The translations under genes and the position numbers were made by a program. A stretch of DNA of 64,000 bases from Vibrio bivalvicida (GTDB lineage: Bacteria > Pseudomonadota > Gammaproteobacteria > Enterobacterales > Vibrionaceae), in the NCBI RefSeq assembly GCF_001399455.2, contig NZ_LLEI02000016.1, forward strand, positions 1-64,000. Direction: 5' to 3'. Under the pieces are notes generated by a model, which had not been told where the DNA came from, did no database searches, and was given only the letters and a program-made list of their open reading frames with translations. Below, in pieces: positions 1 through 9,934 of this stretch (positions are counted from its first letter, which is position 1; each line of letters starts with the position of its first letter).

Positions 1-468
1 AGAACTGAACAGTATTGGGCTATTATGTATTCTCACCTAATTAAGCAACAAAGCCGCTTGAAAGGGAAAGATGGTTTTTTGCTCGCTATTGTTGTGGGGC
101 TTGCAGGGCTGCAAGCTAGTTTGGGATTATATGGCAACTTCCACAAACCAGCGTTTGTATATTCTAGTGTAGATATCGTGTTTATACAAAAAATCTTCAT
201 GTGTTTCTTTTTTATGATATTTTTACATAGATTCGAAAATTACTCCAATAAGCTTCTGTGTACATTGGCATCAACGAGCTTTTCGGTGTTTTTTATTCAC
301 CCATACATCATTCAAGCTTGGCCTAAACTCGGGCTTGGAAGTATCGGTCAGGGTTCTTGGTTAGTCTTTCTATTTACTGTTGTGATGATTTGTTCAATGT
401 CGGTGGTTCTTGCAAAAACAGCAAAATTAATCTTTAAAAGACACAGTAGAATGGTTGTTGGTTATTGA
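1..468 (+). CDS. Acyltransferase 3-family membrane protein, C-terminal part
   Basis: The reading frame is open from the first base of the window, so the N-terminus lies upstream and about 155 C-terminal residues are visible. They contain several hydrophobic segments (Flp-like spacing is absent; the segments are long transmembrane helices) and end in a basic tail, as in acyltransferase-3 proteins that O-acetylate or succinylate surface polysaccharides at the inner membrane. The segment with FSVFFIHPYII is typical of the last helices of that family. The downstream Wzy-like and phosphatase genes support a role in exopolysaccharide modification. The family call rests on a fragment, so the substrate cannot be told. 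Confidence 0.6.
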   Translation, partial: RTEQYWAIMYSHLIKQQSRLKGKDGFLLAIVVGLAGLQASLGLYGNFHKPAFVYSSVDIVFIQKIFMCFFFMIFLHRFENYSNKLLCTLASTSFSVFFIHPYIIQAWPKLGLGSIGQGSWLVFLFTVVMICSMSVVLAKTAKLIFKRHSRMVVGY

Positions 469-606
469 AAATGAGACAATGAATTCTTAAAACTGATATT
501 GTTATATTATTTTAGATTTAAATAGTAGTTAGTCATATCCATATTTAGTAGTCTCAATTAGCATGTATATATTTCATAGTTTATAGCTTGAAACAAGGAA
601 ACTAAG

Positions 607-1038
607 ATGAAACTCTTCTCACGACTCTTCGTTCCACTCGGGTTAGCTTTATCTTTGTCTGCGGTTGCTGCAGTAGAGGAGTCCGAGAGTACGGTACTTA
701 CAGATACTGATATTATGGGTGCTTACCAAGCAAATCCAGAAGATGTGTTACAAGTACTTCAATCGCTATTGGTAATAGATGGCATTGATACACAGCGAGT
801 GCTTCAGACTGCTTTCGAACTGGCGCCAGAACTCGCCCAAGAAATTTCTGAAATTGCACGTGTTGCAGGAATTGCCAGCGAAGACGTTACTACCGCAGCG
901 CTGCTTTCTGGAGTCGACCCTACTCAAATTGGTGACGCGACTGCGGCGGGTATTTCAAGTATTGCTTTATCTCCACCAGCGATACCTGCTGTCGGTAGCG
1001 ATGGTGGCGGTGGTAGTGGCGTTATCTCTCCGAACTAA
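607..1038 (+). CDS. Small exported protein of unknown function in polysaccharide cluster
   Basis: 143 residues. A signal peptide is clear (MKLFSRLFVPLGLALSLSAVAA, probable cleavage after about residue 22). The mature part is acidic and predicted helical, with alternating Asp/Glu and Ala/Ile, and it ends in a glycine-rich tail with the motif SDGGGGSGV. An AAGGA-type ribosome site lies about 8 bases before the ATG. I do not recognise a family. The position between an acyltransferase and an O-antigen-ligase-like gene suggests a periplasmic or surface accessory protein of the exopolysaccharide system; this is inference from context only. Confidence 0.6.
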   Translation: MKLFSRLFVPLGLALSLSAVAAVEESESTVLTDTDIMGAYQANPEDVLQVLQSLLVIDGIDTQRVLQTAFELAPELAQEISEIARVAGIASEDVTTAALLSGVDPTQIGDATAAGISSIALSPPAIPAVGSDGGGGSGVISPN

Positions 1039-1095
1039 TCAAGCAAGAGCTCAACATTGGTTGGGCTTTCTTTTGTCCTCAAAGATCAATCTCGC

Positions 1096-2511
1096 ATGAA
1101 AAACTTAGAGAAGCTGGTTTTCTATTCGCTCCTTGTTTTAATCGTTTGGCTCCCTGTACCACTTGGTAGCAATAGGGCATGGGCTTGGTCCATCGCCCAG
1201 ATCTGGATTGCTCTGCAAACGGTAGCTTTAATTGTTATCTATTGGCGAGCTTTACCTTGGAATTATATTAATAAATACAGTTGGTTGCTTATCCCTATTG
1301 GCTTGTTTCAGGTCTGGGTCGCGATCCAATCACTAGTCTTACCTAAAGAGTTAGTTGCTTTCTTGTCACAAAATGCCGCAGAAATATACTCATTAGTGGG
1401 GGCAGACAACTACTCAATTAGCTTAGACCGAGGAATGACGACGGCGTCACTGTTGAAGGGCATTTCCTATTTTCTGCTTGTGTTTAATGCGACTCTGTTA
1501 GTCAACTCTGGAAACAGACTTAAATCAACTGCTTTGGCGATAGTAATTGCAGGAACCGGTCAGGCTTTCTACGCTGCCCTGGTTGTAAAACTAGGCATAA
1601 CCGAAAGCCTTATCTGGGGATTACCTGAAAAAGAGATCGCAACGGGTTCATTTGTCTATAAAAACCACTTGGCTAATTATTTAATCATGTCGGCGGCTAT
1701 GGGAGTGGGGCTGATCATTTCGCAGTTACACATCTCAGAGTCCGGTTCTTGGATAGTAAGATTTAAACGGATTCTTTCAAGTGTTATGAGTAGCAAAATG
1801 CTAATCAGGTTATCTCTTGTTATTATGGTGATCGCGTTGGTGCTGACACGTTCAAGAATGGGAAACGCGGCTTTTTTCGTTGCAATTACGGTTACAGGGT
1901 TGTTTGCACTCGCTTTTTACCGCAGCAAACCAAGGGCGTTAACTGTTCTAATAGTTAGTATTCTGTTGATTGATACGTTTGTTGTCGGCGCTTTATTTGG
2001 ATTAGATAAGGTAAAGCAGCGCTTGGTAGAAACATCGGTAGAGTTAGAGTCTAGAGATCAAGTTGTAATGTGGAGTTTGGATATCATTAAAGACTATCCA
2101 CTGACTGGCACAGGTTTGTCGACTTTTTACACCGTATTTCCCGGTTATAGCCATGCCAGCATAGGGTTTTATGATCACGCTCATAATGACTATGTTCAGT
2201 TTGCAGTCGAAGTGGGTGTGCCCGCTACGCTAATGTTGGGTTTAGTTGTTCTGTATGCTCTCTTCTTGTCGTTACAGACTGTATCGAAGCGTAACAGTCA
2301 CACAATGAAAGGAATCGCATTTGGAAGTGCAATGGCAATCATAGGTGTGTTGATCCATATCTCGGTCGATTTTAACCTCCAGCCAATGGCGAATGCTGCA
2401 ACGTTTATTATGATACTTTTCTTTTGTTTTGCTGCTTCGAATTTGCCTGCTCGAAATGAAAAAGCTTTTATTGCACAACGAATCCTGAGAGGGGAAGCTG
2501 AACATGTTTGA
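1096..2511 (+). CDS. O-antigen ligase / Wzy-like polymerase family membrane protein
   Basis: About 471 residues with roughly ten to twelve hydrophobic helices. A large periplasmic loop near residues 330-380 carries the motif HAHNDYVQFAVEVG, typical of the Wzy_C domain of O-antigen ligases and polysaccharide polymerases. Such proteins join lipid-linked repeat units on the outer face of the inner membrane. I chose the ATG at 1096 (MKNLEKL), which starts with a short cytoplasmic stretch before the first helix; an in-frame ATG at 1057 would add 13 residues, and neither has a strong ribosome site. The stop overlaps the next gene by 8 bases, so the two are co-translated. Ligase and polymerase cannot be told apart by sequence alone. 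Confidence 0.8.
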   Translation: MKNLEKLVFYSLLVLIVWLPVPLGSNRAWAWSIAQIWIALQTVALIVIYWRALPWNYINKYSWLLIPIGLFQVWVAIQSLVLPKELVAFLSQNAAEIYSLVGADNYSISLDRGMTTASLLKGISYFLLVFNATLLVNSGNRLKSTALAIVIAGTGQAFYAALVVKLGITESLIWGLPEKEIATGSFVYKNHLANYLIMSAAMGVGLIISQLHISESGSWIVRFKRILSSVMSSKMLIRLSLVIMVIALVLTRSRMGNAAFFVAITVTGLFALAFYRSKPRALTVLIVSILLIDTFVVGALFGLDKVKQRLVETSVELESRDQVVMWSLDIIKDYPLTGTGLSTFYTVFPGYSHASIGFYDHAHNDYVQFAVEVGVPATLMLGLVVLYALFLSLQTVSKRNSHTMKGIAFGSAMAIIGVLIHISVDFNLQPMANAATFIMILFFCFAASNLPARNEKAFIAQRILRGEAEHV

Positions 2512-2950
2512 TTCAATTCTATTAGTGTGTACGGCAAATATATGTCGCTCACCCATTGCAGAAGCGCTGTTTAGACACCACTTTCCAAATAAACGTATCT
2601 TCTCTGCAGGGACAAAAGTGGAAGCGTTGAATCTTATTGACGTGCCAGCTGATAAAGGCTCGATTCAAGCCACGAAATGGAATGGCTTAGACATCTCCGA
2701 CCACCGCGCTACGCAGGTAACAAGTGAGCTATTAGAGAATAGCGATCTAATTTTGGTAATGGATGAAACCCAAAAAGAGTGCTTATCAAGATATTCTTCT
2801 GGTGTGAGAAGTAAGACCCTACTCATTGGTCAATGGATAAATATCGGTGAAGTCGCCGATCCCTATGGCAAAAGCGATGAAGCCTTTGACGTCTGTTTTC
2901 GCTGTTTAGAACAGGCGGTGCTCAGTTGGAAGAAGCGAATCCCTAGTTAG
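2504..2950 (+). CDS. Low-molecular-weight protein tyrosine phosphatase (Wzb type)
   Basis: 148 residues. The catalytic loop CTANICRSP lies at residues 9-17 (nucleophile Cys9, Arg15) and the general acid is in DPYG at Asp119, both as expected for the family. Enzymes of this kind dephosphorylate the Wzc-type tyrosine kinase that controls capsule or exopolysaccharide export. The ATG lies inside the end of the upstream polymerase-like gene and is preceded by GGGGAAGC. It is the last gene of the visible polysaccharide cluster and is convergent with the hydrolase that follows. No kinase is visible in this window; it would be expected upstream. Confidence 0.9.
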   Translation: MFDSILLVCTANICRSPIAEALFRHHFPNKRIFSAGTKVEALNLIDVPADKGSIQATKWNGLDISDHRATQVTSELLENSDLILVMDETQKECLSRYSSGVRSKTLLIGQWINIGEVADPYGKSDEAFDVCFRCLEQAVLSWKKRIPS

Positions 2951-2985
2951 AGTTTCTGTTGCGATTCGGTTAACAGCGTGAATAG

Positions 2986-3603
2986 CTATTTTTTAAAACA
3001 GCTGTTCTGCACAAAATGGTGTACTTGTCCGGGCACTATAGATGAGTAGATCAAACTGGTATGGCTGCTTTTAATTTCAGTATGATCCGTCATGCCTTCG
3101 ATTTTGGTTTCTTCAACCGTGACAGTACCGTCAGACACCATTTTGCTATCCATCAGTAATAACGCTCTCGCTCCAAGAGGTAGTGTCCCGGCAATACAGC
3201 CTAGTTTCTGGGGAAAAGACCAATCCCCTTCATGTTGAGCGAGACCAAAAGAGGGAGAGTTGCCCAAAATCGCGCTCATACCAAGCTCTTGAATTCGAGT
3301 GACAATCGATGCTCCTTGCATGGGAGAGCCAATAGTGACGACATGTGACACGACTTTTTCACTAGTCTGGCGTGACTGAAGGTAGTGCTTAATAATAAGC
3401 CCCCCTAAACTATGACCAACAAGGATATTGGGCATTGCGTCGGACAGCGCACTATCGATAGCTGAAAACACTTGCTGCTCGTCAATGGCTACGCTGTTGT
3501 AAGATAAGATCTTGGTGCGGTAGCCAAATTCTCTCAGCTTGTGGCTGAGTGGTTGCATCACCATGCCATGCATATAAAGCCCATGCAAGATAATGATTTT
3601 CAT
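2986..3603 (-). CDS. Alpha/beta hydrolase, lipase-like
   Basis: About 205 residues from the ATG at 3603, which has GGAG five to six bases upstream; a longer frame to 3660 lacks such a site. The start MKIIILHGL gives the HG oxyanion-hole motif, and the nucleophile elbow GHSLGG is at about residues 63-68 (Ser65). A His in SSHTSL near the C-terminus may complete the triad. This pattern fits the PGAP1/lipase-like hydrolases that are common in Vibrio, acting on esters of unknown identity. There is no signal peptide, so it is probably cytoplasmic. It stands alone, convergent with the phosphatase gene. Confidence 0.75.
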   Translation of the reverse strand: MKIIILHGLYMHGMVMQPLSHKLREFGYRTKILSYNSVAIDEQQVFSAIDSALSDAMPNILVGHSLGGLIIKHYLQSRQTSEKVVSHVVTIGSPMQGASIVTRIQELGMSAILGNSPSFGLAQHEGDWSFPQKLGCIAGTLPLGARALLLMDSKMVSDGTVTVEETKIEGMTDHTEIKSSHTSLIYSSIVPGQVHHFVQNSCFKK

Positions 3604-3848
3604 ATGAATCTCCATAACAACGGATATAGAGAATCTAACCATTTTCGTCAGTAAAATCATCTTTTTTAACGCGATTATGTGTCGCTAAATCAGCGTATTT
3701 AAGTGACAGATTGATTCGATTAAATACTATTTAGATGTTCAATTCTTGCGCCTAACTAGTATTGTTGGTTGGTAATAGAGGAGAGTTGCGACCAATATCT
3801 AGCATGTTCATACTTGGAGGGCATACTCTCCGGTGTAAAGCAGCCAGC

Positions 3849-6686
3849 TTAGAGCGGACTACTAACCTCGTCGACCAAATAAAGAATGGACTGGTATGGT
3901 ATACCGCTGTGATGTGATAGCCCAATCTCGCAGGTGCGACTATTACTGAATCCACGGTGGCATCCATCGGGCACCTGTTCTTTAAGGGGGTGGACAGCGG
4001 CTTCGTTTAATTCAGGTGTGGTGAAGCCTTTATCACCAGCCCAGCCACAACAAGAAATGTGTTCTGGTAGCACGACGTCAGATACACAGGCTTTTGCTAG
4101 TGACAGCATCTCGCTTTCTAATCCCATACGCCTTGAACTGCATGTAACATGAAGCATGACCGTTTCTTGTTTGGTTGTAATCGAAAGGTGTGGCATCAAG
4201 TACTTGGCGACAAATCCGGTTGGTTCAAGTATCTCCATAGGTTTTGTAAAGCTCTCAATGCTGCGTTTGGCGCAAGGGCTAGTGTCCATCAAAACAGGAT
4301 ATTCGCCTTCGTAACTGGATTTCCAAAGAGCGGCTTCTAGCTGCCGTGCTTTCTGGCTTGCAACCTCGGTCATACCTTTACTTTCATAGGGCATACCACA
4401 GCATTGTTCATCAAGCTGTTCAGGGATGATAACTTCGAACCCTGCTTTTTTGATGAGTGACAATGTCACTTCAGTTAGGCTGCGTTGGTCATGTGCGTTG
4501 CTTTGTTGGCCCATGGTACGGGATGCGCAAGAAGGAAGATAAACCACTTTCTTATCGGAGCGCACTAATAGCTCTAACGCTTTGTCGAGCTTATGACTAT
4601 TTGACTGAGGTGTTTCAGACATCCAGATTGGGGTTTTGTTATTCGTCATTTTACGAACCCCATTAGTTATCGACGATACTGTTCCCTCACCAATCACTTT
4701 TATCGCAATTTGGTTAGCTTTGAGAGAGGCTCGTGTAAGAGTTGTGGTGGTAGCAAAATGGTCGGCTGTCCATTGCGCGATAGGGGTAAATTTTTGGTAC
4801 TTTGCGGTTCGCAGCTGTTTAACCAAATCACCAGTGTTGATCCCTACTGGGCACCTATCTGCGCATAAGCCGGTCGCGGCGCAAGTATCAATACCTTGGT
4901 ACTCAAAGATACGCTCTAGTTCCGAGGCTTGAGTTTTTTCTCCTGATGCCCTGCGCCTTTGTAATTCTCGATATAATACGATGCGTTGACGAGGCGAGAG
5001 GGTGAGTGTGCGTGAAGGACAGACGGGTTCGCAGAAGCCACACTCAATGCAACGATCGACTAATGAATCCGCTGCGGGCATAGGCTTGAGGTTTTCAATA
5101 TGCGAATGGGGGTTATCATTAATAATGACACCCGGATTAAGCAACCCTTCGGGATCAAATAAAGCTTTGATTTTCTGCATCAAGCTATAGCCATCTTTCC
5201 CCCATTCTAGTTCGACATAAGGCGCCATATTGCGCCCTGTACCATGTTCTGCTTTTAGTGACCCCTGATATTTCACCGCCACTAAATCGGCAACGTCATC
5301 CATAAAGTTGCCATAGCGGGATATTTCTTGTTGTGAATCGAAACCTTGGGTGAAAACGAAATGCAGATTTCCTTCTAATGCATGGCCAAAAATGATCGCT
5401 TCATTGTACTCATATTGGTCAAAGAGTGCTTGAAGGTCACGTACACCATTAGCAAGGTTTTCTACCGGGAAGGCCACATCCTCAATGATAACCGTGGTAC
5501 CAACTTCGCGCACAGCACCGACGGCTGGGAACATACCTTTTCGTATCCCCCAGAGCGTTGCAACGGTTTTGGGATCGAGTGTAAATGGCACGGACTCTAT
5601 GATGGTGTAGTCCGATAGCGAGCCGAGTATGGCCTCGCATTGTGTGTCAATTTCCGTTTGTTCACTCGCATGTGTTTCGACTAAAAGGGCCGCCGCTTCT
5701 AAATCGAGTTGTTTGATAAATTCCGGCATTCCCGCTTTGTCAGCGACTGACCTAAGTGCTCGCCCATCCATTAGTTCAACTGCGGCCACAGGGGTTTTCG
5801 ACAGGGTAGTAACCGCTTTACTTGCTTCTTCAATATTGGCGAAGACTAATAGTGAAGACGCTTTAAAATTATGTTCTATAACCGTGTTGTACGTGATTTC
5901 TGCGATGAAACCTAGCGTACCCTCAGAGCCAATGATCAGATGTTCTAATACTTCAATCGGGTCACTAAAATCGACCAGTGCATTTAAGGCATAACCTGTG
6001 GTGTTTTTTAAGCGATATTTATGGCGAATTCGTTCGCTTAATTCTGAATTTTGTTGTGTTTCTCTAACCAGTTCAGTCAGTCCGTTAACGATATCTGGGC
6101 GAGTGGCGAAAAAAGCAGAAATACTGTCTTTGCATGAAGTATCAAGCAGCGTACCGTCACTTAGAACCAGTTTTACGCTGTCGATGGTGCGATAGGAATT
6201 ATGCGCTGTACCACAGCACATTCCACTGGCGTTGTTTGCCGCGATGCCGCCAATTTTGCACGTATTAATGGACGCAGGATCAGGGCCAATCTTGCGCTTG
6301 TAAGGGGCTAGGTACTTGTTGGCATCGGCACCAATGACTCCGGGCTGCAAGACAATCTTATTACCACCCTCAATGATCTCATGTCCGCGCCAATCATCTG
6401 TCAAAGCAATAAGGACAGAATCTGACACCGCCTGACCAGATAAGCTGGTGCCCGCTGCGCGAAATGTAAAATGAATCCCCATCTCTCTGCAGCATTGAAT
6501 AGTATAGATAACTTCGTTGAGGCTTTTCAGACGTAAAACAATTTGCGGGACTAAGCGATAAAAACTCGCGTCGGTGCCGTAGGCTAGGCGCTTGGCGTGT
6601 TCAGTGATAATGCGTTGTTCATCTATTTCAACAGCGAGCAGAGCTTCTAGCTGACGGTACTTATTATCACTTTCTTGATTCGACAT
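3849..6686 (-). CDS. FAD-binding, iron-sulfur D-lactate dehydrogenase (Dld-II/YdiJ type)
   Basis: About 945 residues from the ATG at 6686, chosen because AAGGAAG lies just before it (an ATG 18 bases upstream has none). Domains in order: FAD-binding PCMH domain (about 35-210, with AAGTSLSGQAV), FAD-linked oxidase C-domain (about 215-480), two 4Fe-4S motifs (CIECGFCEPVC and the CAATGLCADRCP region), then two cysteine-rich CCG regions (CCGMPYESKG and CCGWAGDKGF). Such enzymes oxidise D-2-hydroxyacids, mainly D-lactate, to pyruvate and pass electrons to the quinone pool. It lies downstream of lldP and lldD, so the cluster can use both lactate isomers. A strong hairpin separates it from lldD. Confidence 0.88.
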   Translation of the reverse strand: MSNQESDNKYRQLEALLAVEIDEQRIITEHAKRLAYGTDASFYRLVPQIVLRLKSLNEVIYTIQCCREMGIHFTFRAAGTSLSGQAVSDSVLIALTDDWRGHEIIEGGNKIVLQPGVIGADANKYLAPYKRKIGPDPASINTCKIGGIAANNASGMCCGTAHNSYRTIDSVKLVLSDGTLLDTSCKDSISAFFATRPDIVNGLTELVRETQQNSELSERIRHKYRLKNTTGYALNALVDFSDPIEVLEHLIIGSEGTLGFIAEITYNTVIEHNFKASSLLVFANIEEASKAVTTLSKTPVAAVELMDGRALRSVADKAGMPEFIKQLDLEAAALLVETHASEQTEIDTQCEAILGSLSDYTIIESVPFTLDPKTVATLWGIRKGMFPAVGAVREVGTTVIIEDVAFPVENLANGVRDLQALFDQYEYNEAIIFGHALEGNLHFVFTQGFDSQQEISRYGNFMDDVADLVAVKYQGSLKAEHGTGRNMAPYVELEWGKDGYSLMQKIKALFDPEGLLNPGVIINDNPHSHIENLKPMPAADSLVDRCIECGFCEPVCPSRTLTLSPRQRIVLYRELQRRRASGEKTQASELERIFEYQGIDTCAATGLCADRCPVGINTGDLVKQLRTAKYQKFTPIAQWTADHFATTTTLTRASLKANQIAIKVIGEGTVSSITNGVRKMTNNKTPIWMSETPQSNSHKLDKALELLVRSDKKVVYLPSCASRTMGQQSNAHDQRSLTEVTLSLIKKAGFEVIIPEQLDEQCCGMPYESKGMTEVASQKARQLEAALWKSSYEGEYPVLMDTSPCAKRSIESFTKPMEILEPTGFVAKYLMPHLSITTKQETVMLHVTCSSRRMGLESEMLSLAKACVSDVVLPEHISCCGWAGDKGFTTPELNEAAVHPLKEQVPDGCHRGFSNSRTCEIGLSHHSGIPYQSILYLVDEVSSPL

Positions 6687-6736
6687 CTTTTCTTCCTTGT
6701 GCATGCTACTGACAATGTATTTTTATGAGGTCAGTA

Positions 6737-6782
6737 GTAAAAAGGTGTCACATGCTGGGCTGATTTATTGTGACACCTTTGG
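6737..6782 (-). terminator. Strong hairpin between lldD and the D-lactate dehydrogenase gene
   Basis: A perfect 12-base inverted repeat (AAAGGTGTCACA at 6741-6752 with TGTGACACCTTT at 6769-6780) begins four bases after the lldD stop. On the minus strand it is followed by TTTTT, which is the form of an intrinsic terminator. It would make the D-lactate dehydrogenase gene partly independent of, or expressed below, lldP-lldD. Confidence 0.75.
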
Positions 6783-6784
6783 AA

Positions 6785-7924
6785 TTACTTAAAATTGGCT
6801 AATGAGTCTTGGTTTAAATCGTGAATGCTCTTGGCGCCAGTAAGCGTCATTGCTACGCGCATCTCTTTGTCATAAAGATCGAGAAGATTTTCCACGCCAG
6901 TTTGCCCTTGTGCTGCAAGCGCATAGACAAATGAGCGACCGAGTAGAGTACAGTCTGCACCAAGGGCCAGCATGCGAACAACGTCTAACCCCGTACGAAC
7001 TCCTGAATCTACGAAAATCTTTAGGTCTCCTTTTACGGCGTCTGCGATACTAGGTAGAGCCTTGGCCGTAGAGAGTACACCGTCAAGCTGGCGTCCACCG
7101 TGGTTTGATACCACAATGCCATCGGCGCCAAAGGTAACCGCATCTTTGGCATCCTGCTCATCAAGAATTCCCTTGATTACCATTGGGCCGTCCCAGAACT
7201 CACGGATCCACTCTAGGTCTTTCCATGAAATAGAAGGGTCAAAGTTATCTCCCAGCCATCCAATATAGTCTTCAAGTTTTGTCGGCTCACCACGATAGGT
7301 TGAAATGTTGCCAAGATCATGTGGCTTACCAAAGAGTCCTACATCAAATGCCCAACTAGGGTGGCGCATTGCTTGAAATACTCGACGGGCCGCTGCGTTG
7401 GGGCCGCTCATACCTGAATGCATATCTCGATAACGAGCCCCAGGAACAGGCATGTCTACAGTAAAAACGAGTGTGGTAACACCAGCAGCCTTTGCGCGTT
7501 CAAGCACGTTCTTCATAAAGCCGCGGTCTTTAAGTACGTATAACTGGAACCACATTGGGCGCTTTATCGCAGGAACCACTTCTTCAATAGGGCAGACAGA
7601 AACCGTCGACATGGTAAATGGAATACCTTTATTATCTGCTGCTTTGGCTGCTTGAACTTCGCCTCTTCGAGCGTACATTCCGGTAAGCCCAACGGGTGCT
7701 AGGGCAATCGGCATGGCAAACTTTTCTCCGAAGATTTCAGTTTCTAGGCTTAGATCTTCCATGTTTTTTAGTACACGTTGTTTGAGTGCGATATCGGCAA
7801 GGTCTTGCGTGTTTCTCCTTAATGTATGCTCTCCATAAGAGCCACCATCAATGTAATGAAAAAGGAACGGTGGGAGCTTAGCTTTGGCAGCGGCACGGTA
7901 GTCAGTAGAAGCAGAGATAATCAT
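6785..7924 (-). CDS. lldD: FMN-dependent L-lactate dehydrogenase (quinone)
   Basis: 379 residues, nearly colinear with E. coli LldD from the first residue ([20 protein letters not shown] region). The catalytic motif [10 protein letters not shown] (active-site His) and the FMN-binding segments near [19 protein letters not shown] are intact. The enzyme oxidises L-lactate to pyruvate at the inner membrane and feeds electrons to quinone. GGAAT lies before the ATG. It is the second gene of the minus-strand lactate cluster, about 160 bases after lldP. Confidence 0.96.
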   Translation of the reverse strand: MIISASTDYRAAAKAKLPPFLFHYIDGGSYGEHTLRRNTQDLADIALKQRVLKNMEDLSLETEIFGEKFAMPIALAPVGLTGMYARRGEVQAAKAADNKGIPFTMSTVSVCPIEEVVPAIKRPMWFQLYVLKDRGFMKNVLERAKAAGVTTLVFTVDMPVPGARYRDMHSGMSGPNAAARRVFQAMRHPSWAFDVGLFGKPHDLGNISTYRGEPTKLEDYIGWLGDNFDPSISWKDLEWIREFWDGPMVIKGILDEQDAKDAVTFGADGIVVSNHGGRQLDGVLSTAKALPSIADAVKGDLKIFVDSGVRTGLDVVRMLALGADCTLLGRSFVYALAAQGQTGVENLLDLYDKEMRVAMTLTGAKSIHDLNQDSLANFK

Positions 7925-8022
7925 AAGGTTATTCCTATAAATAATTTATGAGGTGCCTTTCTTTCAAGGTTTAGTATGGTCGACTATAGGTACTAGCCCA
8001 TATAGGTAATTGGTCGTAAAGG

Positions 8023-8072
8023 AGGTGTTAATACCCGGGAGTTTTTTGTCAGGTCTATGAGTGTTAACACCT
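8023..8072. repeat. Inverted repeat in the lldP-lldD gap
   Basis: AGGTGTTAA at 8023-8031 pairs with TTAACACCT at 8064-8072, and the right arm sits inside the ten-base palindrome GTGTTAACAC (8061-8070). The arms resemble the core of the hairpin after lldD (GGTGTCACA), so a shared regulator or an mRNA processing structure is possible. Function is not known. Confidence 0.5.
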
Positions 8073-8086
8073 TAAGAACAATACGA

Positions 8087-9778
8087 TTAACTCATTAGTG
8101 CGTCAGTGATTTGTAAACCGTAGATAGCAACAAGACCAATCACACCAGTGACAAACAAATAGTAGATGGTTGGGATAATCGTTTTACGCAATGTGGCACC
8201 TTCTCGCCCAAGTAATCCTACCGTTGCAGACGCGGCTACTACGTTGTGAATCGCAATCATATTGCCCGCGGCAGCACCTACTGCTTGTAAAGCGACCACA
8301 ATAGCACTTGATATAGTCAGTGTTTGCGCGACTTCGAACTGGAACTGGCTAAACATCATGTTCGACACTGTGTTTGAGCCAGCGATAAACGCACCTAAAG
8401 CACCAACTGTTGCGCTTAGAGCTGGGAAAGCATCACCAACGAGGCCTGCAGCGAAGTTTGCTGTCGTAACAGGCATACTTGCTAAGTCAGCGCCGTTGAT
8501 TCCGGAATTAATAAAGATACGAACCATTGGAATTGTGAACACTAGGACAAAACCAGCACCAACGAGTGTTTTACTCGATTCGCCGAATGCTTTGGCAAGC
8601 GGTACAACACTGCGAGACTGAAGGAGCACAGCGACCAATGCAACAAATACTAGGATACCGCCAGGGAGGTATAATGGTTGGATAGCAGTACTAATCCCTG
8701 CTTCACCAAGTATGTTGCCGAAAGACAGGCTGACACTACGAAGCACTGCTTTGAACTCAGCACTGACGCGGCTAGCAACTAGCACAACCGCGAGTAGTAC
8801 ATAAGGTAGCCATGCAAGTGCCATGTTCATAGGTTTAGTTTTAGAGTCATCTAGTTCGATTTTTAGTGAGCCTAACCATTCCGCTGGCCACTTGTTTTCA
8901 TCCTCAAAATCCCACGTTGATTTAGGTACTAAGAATCCATGTTTTGCAGCAGAAACGACAATGGACAGACCGACTAAGCCGCCAATTAAAGAAGGGAATT
9001 CTGCGCCAAGGAAGACACCAGTCAAGGCATATGGAATGGTGAATGAGAGGCCTGCGAAGACCGCAAATGGCAAGATATCTAATCCTTCAGTCCAACTTCT
9101 GTTTTTGCCAAAAAAGCGAGTCAGCATCATTGCCATTAGTACTGGGATTAGCGTACCAACACAGGCATGAATCAAAGCGACACTTGATGTAATTTGCTGG
9201 AGGTAGGCTTCCCATGTAGAGCCGTTAGCCAGCAGAGCAGCGTCTATGCTATGGGTATCAAGACCCTTATTAACACCGACAATGATTGGAGTGCCCATTG
9301 CGCCGAAAGAAACAGGCGTTGATTGAATCATCATCCCCATTAATACCGCAGCGAGTGCTGGGAAACCAATTGCAACAAGTAATGGAGCTGCAATCGCGGC
9401 AGGAGTGCCAAAGCCTGAGGCTCCTTCGATAAATGAACCAAAACACCATGCAATGATGATGGCCTGCACACGCCTATCTGGAGAGATATTCGTGAACCCG
9501 TTTCGTATAGTCGATATTGCGCCAGTATGTTTTAACGTGTTGAGTAAGAAAATGGCTCCGAACACAATCCATAGTACAGAGAGTGTAATTCCTAGCCCCT
9601 GAAATACAGATGCAAGCACACGAGTTGTCGACATGTCCCAAGCAAATAGGGCAATAATGACTGTTAAACCAAAAGCGACGGGCATCGCGCGTTTTGCTGG
9701 CCAGTTGAGGCCGACGAGGAGTATGGCAGCTACCACAATCGGTGAGAAAGCCACTAGGGCAAGTAATGTGTCACTCAT
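8087..9778 (-). CDS. lldP: L-lactate permease
   Basis: 563 residues, close to the usual length of LctP/LldP (about 550), with twelve or more hydrophobic helices and the family-typical stretches [19 protein letters not shown] and [14 protein letters not shown]. It carries lactate (and glycolate) across the inner membrane with protons. AAGGAT stands before the ATG. As first gene of the cluster lldP-lldD-D-lactate dehydrogenase it is divergent from a LysR gene that probably controls it; E. coli and many other bacteria use a GntR-type LldR instead. Confidence 0.95.
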   Translation of the reverse strand: MSDTLLALVAFSPIVVAAILLVGLNWPAKRAMPVAFGLTVIIALFAWDMSTTRVLASVFQGLGITLSVLWIVFGAIFLLNTLKHTGAISTIRNGFTNISPDRRVQAIIIAWCFGSFIEGASGFGTPAAIAAPLLVAIGFPALAAVLMGMMIQSTPVSFGAMGTPIIVGVNKGLDTHSIDAALLANGSTWEAYLQQITSSVALIHACVGTLIPVLMAMMLTRFFGKNRSWTEGLDILPFAVFAGLSFTIPYALTGVFLGAEFPSLIGGLVGLSIVVSAAKHGFLVPKSTWDFEDENKWPAEWLGSLKIELDDSKTKPMNMALAWLPYVLLAVVLVASRVSAEFKAVLRSVSLSFGNILGEAGISTAIQPLYLPGGILVFVALVAVLLQSRSVVPLAKAFGESSKTLVGAGFVLVFTIPMVRIFINSGINGADLASMPVTTANFAAGLVGDAFPALSATVGALGAFIAGSNTVSNMMFSQFQFEVAQTLTISSAIVVALQAVGAAAGNMIAIHNVVAASATVGLLGREGATLRKTIIPTIYYLFVTGVIGLVAIYGLQITDALMS

Positions 9779-9797
9779 TGGTACATCCTTTTACATT

Positions 9798-9860
9798 CTT
9801 CAGTTAGGGCTCTAAAGAGTCTCTTAGATTTATTATTTGTGATGTTATTGTTAACTGAAG
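9798..9860. promoter_or_regulatory. Inverted repeat in the lldP/LysR divergent promoter region
   Basis: CTTCAGTTA at 9798-9806 and TAACTGAAG at 9852-9860 form a perfect 9-base inverted repeat with a 45-base spacer in the 156-base gap between lldP and the LysR gene. The place is right for LysR-type or looping control. No published site is recognised. Confidence 0.4.
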
Positions 9861-9934
9861 GTGAATTTACCCCTTTCTTTTTTATTGATATAGGGAAATA
9901 ATGAAAATTATTAGTTCCAAAAATGACATAATAA

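Noticed and set aside
779..1099. 106-codon frame within the small exported protein gene
   Set aside because: It overlaps the better supported gene in another frame, has no ribosome site and no signal peptide.
3934..6195. Several plus-strand frames opposite the D-lactate dehydrogenase gene
   Set aside because: All lie antisense to a gene with clear domains; they have no protein-like composition of their own.
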